Assembly: GCF_008642335.1 (NCBI RefSeq)
Contig: NZ_CP029191.1
Span: 558,001 to 622,000 of the forward strand
Reading direction: 5' to 3'
DNA length: 64,000 nt
DNA from: Streptomyces venezuelae
GTDB taxonomy: Bacteria; Actinomycetota; Actinomycetes; Streptomycetales; Streptomycetaceae
Shown in pieces: positions 1 to 10,100 of the stretch. Each line of letters begins with the position of its first letter. Positions within the stretch are counted from its first letter, which is position 1. A program made the translations under genes and the position numbers. Below the pieces are notes generated by a model. That model was not told the DNA's origin and did not search any database. It saw only the letters and a program-made list of their open reading frames with translations.

Positions 1-1528
1 TCCTGACCTCTTCGACCAGGTCCTTCGCCGCGTCGGACTTCGGCGTCAGGGTGCTGACGACGTTGAGCTGCTGCGCGGTGGGGCGGCCGAGGGCCGGGTT
101 GCCGGGGCCGGTCGCATCGGCCTTGCCGTCGGCGTAGGTACCCGTGCCGGTCTCGACGCGGGCGACCCCGTCGAGCCCGGACAGGCGTGCCGCGTAGGCG
201 GTCAGCGGTGCCTTGTCCACGTCCCCGTCGATGACGACGTGCAGGGCCGCCGCGTCGTTTCCGTGAAAGTTCTCGCGCAGTGACACGGAGACCTCGCGGC
301 TCTTGGCGTCCTCGGGCAGGACGCGTTCGTCGGCCGTGCCGAAGGTGATGCCGAGCAGCGGACTCGCCGCGAGGAGCAGGACCGCGAGCACGGGCAGCGC
401 GGTGAGCGCGGGGCGGCGCATGGCGGTGCGGGCGAGGCGGCCCCACACCGAGGCCTGGGCCCCGGTGCCCGGTACCGGGGACCCGGTGCGTGCCCGCTTC
501 GCCCACGGCATCCGCCCGCTGTTCACGCGGTGCCCCAGGACGTTGAGCAGCGCGGGCATCACGAACAGGGAGGCGAGGGCCGCGATGACGACGACGCCGA
601 CGCCGGAGTAGCCGAACGAGCGGAGGAAGTACTGCGGGAACACCATGAGCGCAGCGAGGGCGGCCGCCACGGTCGCCGCGGAGAACGCGACGGTGCGGCC
701 CGCCGTGCTCATCGTCCTGCGGACGGCGTCCTCGACGCTCGCCCCCGCCGCGAGCTGTTCCCGGAACCGGCTGATCATCAACAGGGCGTAGTCGACGCCG
801 AGTCCGAGGCCGAGTGCCGTGGTGAGGTTGATCGCGAAGATGGAGACGTCGGTGACGCTGCCGACCACGTACAGCTCCGCGAAGACGCCCACGATGGCGA
901 TCAGCGCGATGGCGAGCGGCAGCAGCGCGGAGACGACGGTGCCGAAGACGACGAGGAGCAGCAGGAGGATGAGCGGGACGGCGATGGTCTCGGCGAGGAC
1001 GAGGTCCTTCTCGGTCTGCGGCCCCATCTCGTGGCTCACGCCGGCGCTGCCGCCCGCCTTGACGGTGAGCGTGTCCCCGTACGTTCCGGCGTAGTCGTCG
1101 ATGACGCCCTTGGCGTTCTCCTGCTGCTCCATGTCGTGGCCCTTCACACGGGCGAGCACGAGGGCCTCGCGGCCGTCCTTGGAGCGCAGATCGGGGCTTT
1201 TCGTGTCCCAGTACGAGACGACGTTCTCCAGGTCCCGTTCCTTCTTCAGGTCGGCGACCAGCGCCTCGCCGCCGCGCCGTGCGGCGGGGGCGTCGATGCG
1301 GCCGTCGGCGGCGCGGACGAGGAGGACCAGGTTCGTCTCTCCGCCGAGCTTCTCGTCGATGACGTTCCTGGCCCGGGAGGACTGGGAGGCCGGATCGTCG
1401 AAACCGCCCCCCAGCAGCTTCCCGAACGCACCGGCTCCCAGGACGCCCATGAGGGCCACGACCACTGCGGCGACGATGAGTACCAGCCGCGACCGGCGGA
1501 TCGCCAGCTCGGCTATGCGTTCGAACAC
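1..1528 (-). CDS. MMPL-family (RND-type) membrane transporter, 3' end outside window
   Basis: Predicted inner-membrane exporter of the MmpL/RND superfamily, moving lipids or hydrophobic drugs with the proton gradient. Translating the minus strand from a GTG at 1528 gives 509 codons open to the window edge. An AAGGAG site lies about 10 bases before the start. A first membrane helix (residues about 13-35) is followed by an extracytoplasmic domain, then a cluster of helices (about 180-340) holding the family motif G-V-D-Y-A-L-L-M-I-S-R-F. The second half begins near residue 375. Full-length relatives have about 700-760 residues, so roughly the last third is missing. It is divergent from a TetR gene 170 bp away, which probably controls it. 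Family is certain; substrate unknown. Confidence 0.9.
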   Translation of the reverse strand, partial: MFERIAELAIRRSRLVLIVAAVVVALMGVLGAGAFGKLLGGGFDDPASQSSRARNVIDEKLGGETNLVLLVRAADGRIDAPAARRGGEALVADLKKERDLENVVSYWDTKSPDLRSKDGREALVLARVKGHDMEQQENAKGVIDDYAGTYGDTLTVKAGGSAGVSHEMGPQTEKDLVLAETIAVPLILLLLLVVFGTVVSALLPLAIALIAIVGVFAELYVVGSVTDVSIFAINLTTALGLGLGVDYALLMISRFREQLAAGASVEDAVRRTMSTAGRTVAFSAATVAAALAALMVFPQYFLRSFGYSGVGVVVIAALASLFVMPALLNVLGHRVNSGRMPWAKRARTGSPVPGTGAQASVWGRLARTAMRRPALTALPVLAVLLLAASPLLGITFGTADERVLPEDAKSREVSVSLRENFHGNDAAALHVVIDGDVDKAPLTAYAARLSGLDGVARVETGTGTYADGKADATGPGNPALGRPTAQQLNVVSTLTPKSDAAKDLVEEVR

Positions 1529-1697
1529 GCGCTGTCTCCTTCATAAAGGGGTTCATGTACGGCTTCATGCACGGGTGTTGCGGTGACGGGCGCAGCCGAC
1601 GCTATCGGGGCACAACAAAATTGAGCAGTGTTAGATTTTCTTCACGGGATGCCGCATTCCGGCCCCGGAGCGCGGGAGAGCGACGTACGGTCGCCGT

Positions 1698-2432
1698 ATG
1701 TCCACCTACGAAGTCCCCGCGCCCAGACCGTCGTTGCGCGAGCGCCGACGGGCCGTCGCCGTCGACGAGATCGTGAGCGCGGCCGAGGCGCACATCGCCG
1801 AACACGGACCGCACGCCCTGTCATTGCGCGCGGTGGCCCGCAGCCTCGGCATGACCGTGCAGGCGCTCTACCACTACTTCCCGAGCCGGGACGATCTCGT
1901 GACGGCCCTCATCACCAAGGCGTACGACGACTTGGCGGACGCGGTGCAGGCCGCGACCGAGACGGTGGAGGACGACCCCGACCTGCCGGGGATGATCGTC
2001 GCGGCGGAGGGGTACCGGCGCTGGGCGCTCGACCACCCCGAGCGGTTCCAGCTCCTCTACGGAGCGCCGCTCAGGCACTACCACGCCCCCGTCGACGGCC
2101 CCACGACGGAGGCGAACCGACGGATGAGCGCGGTCTTCGAACGGGAGCTGTTCCGCGGGTTCGCACCGGAACAGCTGGCGGCGGCCGACACGCGGTCCCT
2201 GTCCCCCGCGTTCCTCGGCCACCTGGCGCGGCAGGCACCCCCGAGCGGCACCGCCCTGCCGCCGTCCGCGACGGCCCTGCTGCTGAGTGTGTGGGGCTAT
2301 GTGCACGGCATGGTCGCCCTGGAGGTGTTCGGGCACACCGGCTTCCTCGGCGCCCACCAGTCCGAGCTCTACCGCATGGCGATGCGGAACCTGTACGAGG
2401 ACGTGCGACGGCGGGTCCCGCGGCAGCCGTGA
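1698..2432 (+). CDS. TetR-family transcriptional regulator (WHG-type C-terminal domain)
   Basis: 244-residue one-component repressor. Residues about 15-65 form the TetR helix-turn-helix (…LSLRAVARSLGMTVQALYHYF…). The C-terminal ligand domain contains Y-R-R-W-A-L-D-H-P-E-R-F, typical of WHG-type TetR proteins. It is transcribed away from the MMPL exporter at 1528, the standard arrangement for a repressor controlling its own gene and an efflux pump. The 170-bp spacer contains an AT-richer stretch around 1613-1650, the best place to look for the operator. The stop codon sits in the loop of a strong hairpin shared with the convergent catalase gene. Ligand unknown. Confidence 0.88.
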   Translation: MSTYEVPAPRPSLRERRRAVAVDEIVSAAEAHIAEHGPHALSLRAVARSLGMTVQALYHYFPSRDDLVTALITKAYDDLADAVQAATETVEDDPDLPGMIVAAEGYRRWALDHPERFQLLYGAPLRHYHAPVDGPTTEANRRMSAVFERELFRGFAPEQLAAADTRSLSPAFLGHLARQAPPSGTALPPSATALLLSVWGYVHGMVALEVFGHTGFLGAHQSELYRMAMRNLYEDVRRRVPRQP

Positions 2433-2450
2433 GCCGCGGGACCCGCCGTC
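2407..2450. terminator. Perfect 18-bp hairpin between TetR and catalase genes
   Basis: Arms 2407-2424 and 2433-2450 are perfectly complementary, with an 8-base loop (2425-2432) that contains the TetR stop codon. The two genes converge here, so the hairpin probably ends transcription from both sides. There is no U-tract, as is usual for actinobacterial terminators. Confidence 0.7.
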
Positions 2451-2459
2451 AGGGGGTCG

Positions 2460-4118
2460 TCAGCGTGTCACCACATGGCGTTCGTCCGGCACGCAGTGCG
2501 TCATCGTCAGTCCTGAGACGTCGCGCGGCGGGTTGTTCCCCAGCCGCAGGAGGCGGCTGCGGTCCTCGTCCGTCAGCGTCTGGCCCTGCAGCGGTTCCAG
2601 GTGCGACACGTCGTCGGCACCGATGCCGAGTCCCTTGCCGACGCGCAGCCCGAGGTCGTTCTCGACCAGCAGGAAGTGCCAGACCATGCGCTCCTGCACC
2701 GTGCGGTCGCACTGGGAGATGAGGTTCACGAAGTTGTTCACGAGGTCGTCGCGCTCCCAGTCCTCCATGAGCAGATAGCGCTGACCGGCCTGGAGGTAGT
2801 CGTTGGTGCGCGGGATCCGCTTGCGGGTGAGCCGGCCGCGGACCTCGGGACCCTGCTCGTCGTGCGTGGGGTACTGGTCCTCGCGCAGCCCGCCCGTGAT
2901 CGACGGCTCGTAGTTGACCTCGGGGTTCTCGTTCGCCGCGCGGTTGTCGTACGCCATCGAGCCGTCGCGCTGGTTGGTGCACACGGTCGCGTTCTTGGCC
3001 CGGTTCACCGGCAGTTGCAGGTAGTTGGGGCCGACGCGGTAGCGCTGGGTGTCGCTGTACGAGAAGGTCCGCCCGACGAGCATCTTGTCGTCGGAGAAGT
3101 CGAGGCCGTCGACCAGGACACCGGTGCCGAACGCGATCTGCTCGTTCTCGCCGAAGTAGTCCTCGACCGTGCGGTCGAGCACCATGCGGCCGACGGCCTT
3201 GGGCGGGAAGTCCTGCTCCGGCCAGGTCTTGGTGTCGTCCAGCGGGTCGAAGTCGAGCTCCGGGTGGTCGCCGTCCTCCATGACCTGCACGAGCAGCTCC
3301 CACTCGGGGTGATCGCCCCGGCGGATCGCCTCGTACAGATCCTTGGTGGCGTGGCCGAGCTCGCCGGCCTGCACGTTCGCGGCGTCCTCCTCGGTCATGC
3401 TGCGCACGCCCTGCTTGGGCATCCAGTGGTACTTGACGAGGACGGTGCCGCCCTCGGCGTCGACCCACTTGTAGGTGTTCACGCCGAAGCCCTGCATGTG
3501 CCGGTAGTCGGCGGGGATGCCGCGGGGGCTGAAGAGGTTGACCAGCATGTGCATGCTCTCCGGGGTCTGCGACATGAAGTCGAAGATCCGGGCGGGCTTC
3601 TGCTCGTGCGAGACGGGGTCGGGCTTCAGCGCGTGGATGACGTCGGGGAACTTCACGGCGTCCCGGATGAAGAAGACACCGAGGTTGTTGCCGACCAGGT
3701 CCCAGTTGCCGTCCTCCGTGTAGAACTTCACGGCGAAGCCGCGCGGGTCGCGGGCGGCCTCGGAGGAGTCGCGGCCCCCGATGACGGTGGAGAAGCGCAG
3801 GGCGACATCGGTGCGCTTGCCGCGCTCCTGGAACAGCTTGGCCCGCGTGTACCGGCTGATGGGCTCGTCGCCCCAGCTTCCGTACGCCTCGAAGTAGCCG
3901 AAGGCGGTGGCGCCCCGCGCGTGGACGACACGCTCCGGGATCCGCTCCCGGTCGAAGTGGCTGATCTTCTCCAGGAAGTGGTAGTTCTCCAGCGTGGCCG
4001 GGCCCCGCGCGCCGACCGTGCGCTGGTTCTGGTTGTCGTAGATCGGGTGACCCTGCCGGTCGGTGAGCACCGGCCGGGAATCGTCCGCCGGTGAACCCAT
4101 GCTCGATACGTCCGTCAT
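2460..4118 (-). CDS. Monofunctional heme catalase
   Basis: 552-residue cytoplasmic catalase converting hydrogen peroxide to water and oxygen. The distal histidine region (V-V-H-A-R-G), the asparagine loop (V-G-N-N) and the proximal heme motif [11 protein letters not shown], whose tyrosine ligates heme, are all visible. The ATG at 4118 is chosen because AAGGAG lies 9 bases upstream; an in-frame extension to 4220 has no comparable site. The C-terminus is longer than in the smallest catalases but lacks the extra glutamine-amidotransferase-like domain of clade 2 enzymes. A second, distinct catalase lies at 26246, so this strain carries at least two. Confidence 0.95.
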   Translation of the reverse strand: MTDVSSMGSPADDSRPVLTDRQGHPIYDNQNQRTVGARGPATLENYHFLEKISHFDRERIPERVVHARGATAFGYFEAYGSWGDEPISRYTRAKLFQERGKRTDVALRFSTVIGGRDSSEAARDPRGFAVKFYTEDGNWDLVGNNLGVFFIRDAVKFPDVIHALKPDPVSHEQKPARIFDFMSQTPESMHMLVNLFSPRGIPADYRHMQGFGVNTYKWVDAEGGTVLVKYHWMPKQGVRSMTEEDAANVQAGELGHATKDLYEAIRRGDHPEWELLVQVMEDGDHPELDFDPLDDTKTWPEQDFPPKAVGRMVLDRTVEDYFGENEQIAFGTGVLVDGLDFSDDKMLVGRTFSYSDTQRYRVGPNYLQLPVNRAKNATVCTNQRDGSMAYDNRAANENPEVNYEPSITGGLREDQYPTHDEQGPEVRGRLTRKRIPRTNDYLQAGQRYLLMEDWERDDLVNNFVNLISQCDRTVQERMVWHFLLVENDLGLRVGKGLGIGADDVSHLEPLQGQTLTDEDRSRLLRLGNNPPRDVSGLTMTHCVPDERHVVTR

Positions 4119-4280
4119 GACCGTCGGCTCCTTGACGAGTGACCGTGTGCGCGGACCTGCGTTCCGGCACGCGTGCGGACCGGACGGAGGAACACCGGTG
4201 CCCGGCCCGTCCACGATCACACAGATGTGCCGGGGGCGCCGCGCCAGACGACCGGAGTTCCGCCGTTCAGCTGTCGGGGC

Positions 4281-4304
4281 GTTTTCGGACGCGTCGGGGG
4301 GTTA
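4281..4304 (+). promoter_or_regulatory. Possible stress-sigma (SigB-type) promoter for the DUF1360 gene
   Basis: GTTT at 4281-4284 and GGGTTA at 4299-4304 are separated by 14 bases. This resembles the Streptomyces SigB-family consensus GNNT-N14-16-GGGTAY. The start codon follows 76 bases later. The -10 element is one base off and no experiment supports it. Confidence 0.33.
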
Positions 4305-4380
4305 CCTGGTGCGCAGGCTCGCCTGGGTGGATCCGCCCCTGAGGCGCGAAGGCCTGCGACACGCTTCAGTGGAGGTTGCG

Positions 4381-4926
4381 GTGGTTCAGGACAGTCGTGA
4401 GAAAGGCACCGGCGTGCGACGGATCAAGGGAGTCTTTCGGCGTGCGGGCAGGGCCTACTCCTCCGGCGAGGAACACCGGCTCGGCGGTCACGCCGGCGCC
4501 GTGGCCGCGTTCGGCGCGTACACGACGGCCTGGGGTGCGGCTGTGCGGCTGCGGAAGACCCCGCTCCCCGAGCGTCCCGAGCCCTGGGACGTGCTGTTCG
4601 CGGCGGCCGCCACCTTCCGGCTCGGCCGCCTGCTCAGCAAGGGGTCGGTGACGAGCCCGCTGCGGGCGCCGTTCACCCGCTACGAGGAGGCGTCCGGGCC
4701 CGCCGAGGTCAACGAGAGCCCGCGCGGGAACGGCGTGCGGGCGACCGTGGGCGAGCTCGTCACCTGCCCGTTCTGCCTGAGCGTCTGGCTCACCACCACC
4801 GTCACCGGCGCCGCCCTGCTGTGGCCGAAGGCGACGCGCACGGTGACGGGTGGCCTCTCCGTGCTCGCGGCCGCCGACGCGATGCAGCTCGGTTACGACT
4901 GCCTGATGCAGAAGAACGCCGAGTAG
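4381..4926 (+). CDS. DUF1360 family membrane protein
   Basis: 181-residue protein of unknown function. The GTG at 4381 is preceded by GGAGG with a 5-base spacer, favouring it over in-frame codons further upstream. The N-terminal 45 residues are basic. The remainder has hydrophobic stretches and the DUF1360 signature T-C-P-F-C-L-S-V-W, a C-x-x-C pair at a membrane border. A weak stress-sigma-like promoter lies upstream. DUF1360 genes are common in Streptomyces and spore formers; a stress or sporulation role is inference only. Confidence 0.75.
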   Translation: MVQDSREKGTGVRRIKGVFRRAGRAYSSGEEHRLGGHAGAVAAFGAYTTAWGAAVRLRKTPLPERPEPWDVLFAAAATFRLGRLLSKGSVTSPLRAPFTRYEEASGPAEVNESPRGNGVRATVGELVTCPFCLSVWLTTTVTGAALLWPKATRTVTGGLSVLAAADAMQLGYDCLMQKNAE

Positions 4927-4996
4927 ACCGGGCGGGGAGCGTCGAACGAGTCGAGGGGCAGAGGGGAAGAGGGGAATGGGGGAAGTCAGTGGCGTC

Positions 4997-5012
4997 CTTG
5001 GTCTACACCAAG
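4997..5012. promoter_or_regulatory. DasR-like operator (dre) upstream of sugar dehydrogenase
   Basis: CTTGGTCTACACCAAG is a 16-bp inverted repeat with perfect arms (CTTGGT/ACCAAG). The DasR response element consensus is approximately ACTGGTCTAGACCAGT, so the TGGTCTA-ACCA core matches with one central substitution. It lies 87 bp before the start at 5099, a normal operator position. DasR is the N-acetylglucosamine-responsive GntR repressor of Streptomyces; assignment here is by motif only. Confidence 0.55.
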
Positions 5013-5098
5013 CGCCCGTGTCCCAGTAGTCTCGTCCGTGGCCAGCAGCACACCATGGTGACCTCCCCCCCCCTTTCGCCGCCTCCAGGAGGATCACG

Positions 5099-6229
5099 GT
5101 GAACGTTCGCACCAGAAGCTCTGCCGTCATCGGCGCTCTCTGCCTCGTCACGTCCGTCGCCCTCGCCTCGGCGTCCGCCTCTCCCCGCGACGACGCGGCG
5201 AAGGTCGCGCTCACCAAGGTGGCCACGGCCAAGAATCCGTCCGCGGGCACCGCGGGCCCCGGTGGCGCCGTCTGGATCGCCGAACGCGCGGGCACGGTCC
5301 GCGTGTTGGGCAAGCAGGGGCTCGGCGAGCCCGTGCTCGACATCTCCGCCGAGACCACCACCGACGGCGAACGCGGCCTGCTCGGCATCGCGTTCGCCAA
5401 CGACTTCAAGCACTTCTACATCTCGTACACGGACCTCGAAGGCACCAGCACCATCGACGAGTTCGCCGTGCGCAAGGGCAAGCTGCGGCCGGAGACCCGG
5501 CGCACCGTTCTGACACAGACGCAGCCCTACCCGAACCACAACGGCGGCGACATCAAGTTCGGCCGCGACGGCTACCTCTACATCGCGTTCGGCGACGGCG
5601 GCTCCGGCGGCGACCCGCACGGCAACGGGCAGAACCTCGACACGCTCCTCGGCAAGCTGCTGCGCATCGATCCGCGGGGCGGCAAGCCGTACGCGATCCC
5701 GCGGGACAACCCGTTCGTCGGCGACCCGAAGGCGAAGGACGAGATCTGGGCGTACGGACTGCGCAACCCGTGGCGGTTCTCGTTCGACAAGGGCACGGGC
5801 GACCTGTTCATCGGTGACGTCGGCCAGAGCGCCTGGGAGGAGATCGACCGCGCCCCGGCCTCCAGCAAGGGCGGCGAGAACTACGGCTGGTCGCAGATGG
5901 AGGGCACCCATCCCTTCCGCGAGGGCACCGAGCCCGCGAACCATGTGCCGCCGGTCCACGAGTACGACCGCACCGGCCTCGGCTGCTCCGTGACCGGCGG
6001 GTTCGTGTACCGGGGGAAGGAGATTCCCCAGCTCAGGGGCCAGTACCTGTTCAGCGACTACTGCGACGGCACCGTCCGTGCCCTGAAGCTGAAGGACGGC
6101 AAGGTCACCGGGGTGAGCGACCTGGGCGTCAACGGCGGCGAGGTCGTCTCGTTCGTCCAGGGCGGCAGGGGCGAACTGTACGTGCTCGACCTGGGCGGGC
6201 CGGTGTCGCGCATCGACCCGGCGGCGTAG
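5099..6229 (+). CDS. Secreted PQQ-dependent sugar dehydrogenase (glucose/sorbosone dehydrogenase family)
   Basis: 376-residue six-bladed propeller protein, predicted to oxidise aldoses outside the cell with PQQ as cofactor. Residues 1-28 form a signal peptide ending in an alanine/serine-rich stretch. The mature part carries P-N-H-N-G-G-D-I (the region that holds the catalytic histidine in soluble glucose dehydrogenase), N-P-W-R-F-S-F-D and G-D-V-G-Q-S-A-W-E-E-I, typical of the YliI/Gdh-B family. The GTG start follows AGGAGG. A DasR-like operator upstream suggests control by amino sugars. No PQQ biosynthesis genes are in the window, so the cofactor source is unknown. Confidence 0.88.
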   Translation: MNVRTRSSAVIGALCLVTSVALASASASPRDDAAKVALTKVATAKNPSAGTAGPGGAVWIAERAGTVRVLGKQGLGEPVLDISAETTTDGERGLLGIAFANDFKHFYISYTDLEGTSTIDEFAVRKGKLRPETRRTVLTQTQPYPNHNGGDIKFGRDGYLYIAFGDGGSGGDPHGNGQNLDTLLGKLLRIDPRGGKPYAIPRDNPFVGDPKAKDEIWAYGLRNPWRFSFDKGTGDLFIGDVGQSAWEEIDRAPASSKGGENYGWSQMEGTHPFREGTEPANHVPPVHEYDRTGLGCSVTGGFVYRGKEIPQLRGQYLFSDYCDGTVRALKLKDGKVTGVSDLGVNGGEVVSFVQGGRGELYVLDLGGPVSRIDPAA

Positions 6230-6279
6230 GGGCGGCGGCGTAAGGCCCGCGGCACAGGTCCGGCGGCGCGCGGGCGCGC

Positions 6280-6951
6280 TCACCGTCCGTTGGCCGAGAA
6301 GTGCTGGTAGTCCGGGGAGCGCCAGCGTCCTCCCCACTGCCAGCCGACCTCGCGCATCGCCGTCGTGATGACGTCACCGTTCTTGATCATGCCCTTGGCG
6401 GTGCGTCGCCTGTCCAGATAGGCGGCGCCCGCCGCGGGGTAGACGCGCCCGTTCCTGTCCACGTACGGGTTCTCCAGCGTGTTGATGTCGACCGCGTCCC
6501 CGTACGAGTGCTGCGAGAGCCGTGACGGATCGCCGGTGACGGCACGGCAGTTGAACGCCGAGGTGTTGTCCGCCTTCATCGCCGCGACGTCGCTGCCGCC
6601 GTACGCCGCCATCGTCCGCATCCGGCGGACGGGGAACCGGGCGTCGAAGGCCCGGCCGAATACGTACAGCATCGGGCGCACGGCCTGCTCGCGCACGACG
6701 AGCTCACCGGCGTGGACACGGCCGTCGAACCCCCAGTGATTCATGCGGATGAGCCGCAGGCCGGAGGGCGCGACCGGGCACCCCGGGTGCCAGCTGCGGC
6801 CGAGGTCACGCGCGGAGACGGCGCTGACCCGCGCGTCCAGGGCGGGTTCCCGCCGCGTGTCCGCGGCGGCGGGCGGCGGGCCGACCGCGGTGAGGAGGAC
6901 TGCGGCCGGGGTGGCGAGTGCGAGGAACGCACGGGCTCTAAGCGTGATCAC
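6280..6951 (-). CDS. Secreted M15-like peptidase (D-Ala-D-Ala carboxypeptidase / extensin-like fold)
   Basis: 223 residues from the GTG at 6951, which gives a clean signal peptide (hydrophobic residues about 8-26, then A-A-A-D). The reading frame stays open to 7053, so the start is not certain. S-Q-H-S-Y-G-D-A-V-D (residues about 146-155) and a terminal Y-Q-H-F (about 215-218) supply the H-x(6)-H/D-type zinc ligands expected of M15 enzymes. Such proteins trim peptidoglycan cross-links. It stands alone, converging on the sugar dehydrogenase and divergent from the large secreted protein at 7171. Confidence 0.78.
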   Translation of the reverse strand: MITLRARAFLALATPAAVLLTAVGPPPAAADTRREPALDARVSAVSARDLGRSWHPGCPVAPSGLRLIRMNHWGFDGRVHAGELVVREQAVRPMLYVFGRAFDARFPVRRMRTMAAYGGSDVAAMKADNTSAFNCRAVTGDPSRLSQHSYGDAVDINTLENPYVDRNGRVYPAAGAAYLDRRRTAKGMIKNGDVITTAMREVGWQWGGRWRSPDYQHFSANGR

Positions 6952-7170
6952 CCCACAGGCATAACGCGCCCCCACGGCCCTGCCCGGTCCGCGCAGCCGC
7001 CCGTCGGCCGCCATTCGCCCGATTGGTGGGACCCTCGCCGCTCCTCGCCGCACCCTCGTTTTTCCTTTCTATGGACAAAGTGTGGACGTCACTCGACGTC
7101 ATCCCTACGCTGAGCGTCGCTCTGCCACAGAGATCTGCGTAACCCACGACGGAACCACGCAGGAGGAAGA

Positions 7171-10100
7171 GTGAAGCCTCACCACGGAGCCCGAAGTACC
7201 GCCAGGGCCCGAAGATCCACGGGACTGCTGCTCAGCGCCTTGCTCGGAGCCGGTCTGCTCGCACCCGGCGCGGCCGCGGACGACGACGACGCGCGCCCGT
7301 TCGCGGACTTACCGCCCCAGGAACCCGGCGTCACCCTGCGCGTCTTCGACGTGCGGACCCCGCTGGAGAAGCTGTGCGACCTCAAGCCGGCCCAGACCCC
7401 CAACGTCGACAAGCTGATCCCGACGGCGGACTGGACGTCGACCGACGGCTTCGGCTTCAGCGACAACTTCGTGTCGCAGATCGTCGGGAACCTGAACGTG
7501 CCGGAGGCGGGCGCGTACGACTTCCGGCTGATCAGCGACGACGGTTCGCGGCTCTTCCTCGGAGGACAGCAGGTCATCGACCACGACGGGCTGCACGGCG
7601 CCGAGCCGAAGGACGGGAGCATCACGCTCAACGCGGGGTACCGGTCGCTGCGCATCGACCACTTCGACCGGGGCGGCGGCCAGCAGGTCACCCTTCAGTG
7701 GAAGCCGCCGGGCGCGAGCGAGTTCACGACCGTGCCGAACTCCGTGCTCAGCACGGACGCCGACGTCGTCCGGGTCACCGCGCCCGGCCGCAAGGAGTGC
7801 GAGGGCACGTACGACACACCCGGTGACGGCCTGCCGCTCATCGAGGTCAACCCCGGCTACCAGCTCACCGACCTGCGCCCCAAGGGATTCGAGCCGCAGG
7901 TCTCGGCGATGGACTGGCTGCCCGACGGCCGGCTCGCGATATCGACGTGGGGCGGCAGCAACGAGACGAAGGGCGAGGTGTACCTCCTCGACCACGTCAC
8001 CGGTGACACGAGCCCCGAGAAGGTCACGTACAAGAAGATCGCCGACGGGCTCAGGGAGCCGATGGGCATCAAGTACGTGGACGGGAAGCTGTACGTGTCG
8101 GAGAAACACCAGCTGACCGAGTTGAACGACACCGACGGCGACGACGTCAGCGACGAGAAGCGGAAGATCGCCGAGTGGCCGTGGGGCAAGAACTTCCACG
8201 AGTTCGCCTTCGGGCTGCTGTACGAGAAGGGCGACTTCTATCTGAACCTCTCCGTCGCCATCAACTACGGCGGCGCGACCACCGACCCGCAGCCCGCCCC
8301 GAACCGCGGCACGACGATCAAGGTCAACAAGTCGACCGGCAAGGTGAGTTACCTCGCCGGAGGCCTGCGCACCCCGAACGGCATCGGGCGCGGTCCGGGC
8401 AACGACCTGTTCGTCACGGACAACCAGGGCGGCTGGCTGCCCGCGTCCAAGCTGGTCCACATCAAGCAGGACAGATTCTTCAACCACTACACGAACCCCG
8501 ACGGGCCCTTCGACGACAAGCCCGTCACCAAGCCCGTGCTGTGGCTCCCGCAGAACGAGATAGCCAACTCCCCCAGCACGCCCATGCGGTTGAAGAAGGG
8601 GCCCTTCGCCGGGCAGATGGTGTTCGGCGACGTCACGTACGGCGGACTGCAGCGCGCGGACCTGGAGAAGGTCGCCGGTGAGTACCAGGGCGCGGTGTTC
8701 CGGCACACGCAGGGCCTGGAGGCCGGCATCTCGCGGATCAGCGAGGGCCCCGACGGCGCGATCTACACCGGCGGTCTGGGCGCGGACGGCAACTGGGGCC
8801 AGGAGGGCAAGCTCCGCTTCGGCCTGCAGAAACTGACGCCGAACGGGAAGACCGCCTTCGACATCAAGACGATGCGCGCCACGCGTGACGGCTTCGACCT
8901 CACCTACACGAAACCCCTCTCCGAGGAGACCGCGGCCAGGCTCACCGAGGGCGCGTACGCGGTCGAGCAGTGGCGGTACGTTCCCACGCCGGACTACGGC
9001 GGCCCGAAGGTCGACGAGGAGTCGCTGCCGGTCGCGTCGGCGAAGCTCTCGGACGACCGGCGCACGGTGCGGCTCACCATCCCCGGCCTGCAGCCGGACC
9101 GGGTCGTGCACGTCCGCTCGCCCCGCCCGTTCTCGTCCGCGGGCGGCGAGGAGCTGTGGTCCACCGAGGCCTGGTACACCCTGAACGCCAAGCCGGGCCC
9201 GCAGGAGCCCGTCACGACGTACGACGCCGAGTCCGCGAAGCTGTCGGGCAGCGCCGACATCGACAACGAGCACGCCGGGTTCACCGGCGGCGGCTTCGTC
9301 GACGGCTTCGGCGACAAGGGCGCGAAGGCGACCTTCGACGTCGTGGCCGACAAGGCGGGCGCGTACGACGTGGGGCTGCGCTACGCGAACGGCCCGCACC
9401 CCGCCCCCGGCACCAAGACGGTCGGCGTCAGCGTCAACGGCGGCACGGCGAAACAGACGAGTCTGCCGTCCACGGTCGCGTGGAACCGCTGGTCGACGAA
9501 GACCGAACGGCTCACCCTGCGCAAGGGCCACAACACGATCGCGTACTCCGTCGGCGCCGACGACACGGGTCATGTGAACCTCGACGCGCTCGACGTGCGC
9601 AGACCCGGCACGCGCATCGACCTGTTCTCCGGCGGCAGTGTCTCCACCGCCTGGCAACACGGTGACGGCCGCAGCGCGGAGTGGCCGCACAAGGCCGAGA
9701 AGTCCATGGAGGTGTGCTGCGGCGACCTGCGCACGAAACAGCACTTCGGGGACTTCAGGCTGCATGTCGAGTTCCGGGTGCCGAAGCTGCCGGACGACGT
9801 GACCGGTCAGGACCGCGGCAACAGCGGCGTCTACCTCCAGGAGCGGTACGAGGTGCAGATCCTGGACTCGTACGGCGTGGCGAAGCTCGCGGACGACGAG
9901 GCGGGGGCGATCTACCGGAAGAAGGCCGCCGACCGCAACGCGTCGAAGGCGCCGGAGACCTGGCAGACATACGACATCACCTTCCGTGCCGCCCGCTTCG
10001 ACGCGGACGGCAAGAAGACGTCGGACGCCCGGGTCACCGTCGTGTGGAACGGCGAGAAGGTCCACGACGACGTGGCCGTGGACGGCCCGACCGGGGCGGG

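Noticed and set aside
5060..5090. Run of cytosines and a CCTCC/GGAGG pair near the sugar dehydrogenase start as a riboswitch
   Set aside because: The pair is separated by one base and cannot form a normal loop; no riboswitch consensus is visible.
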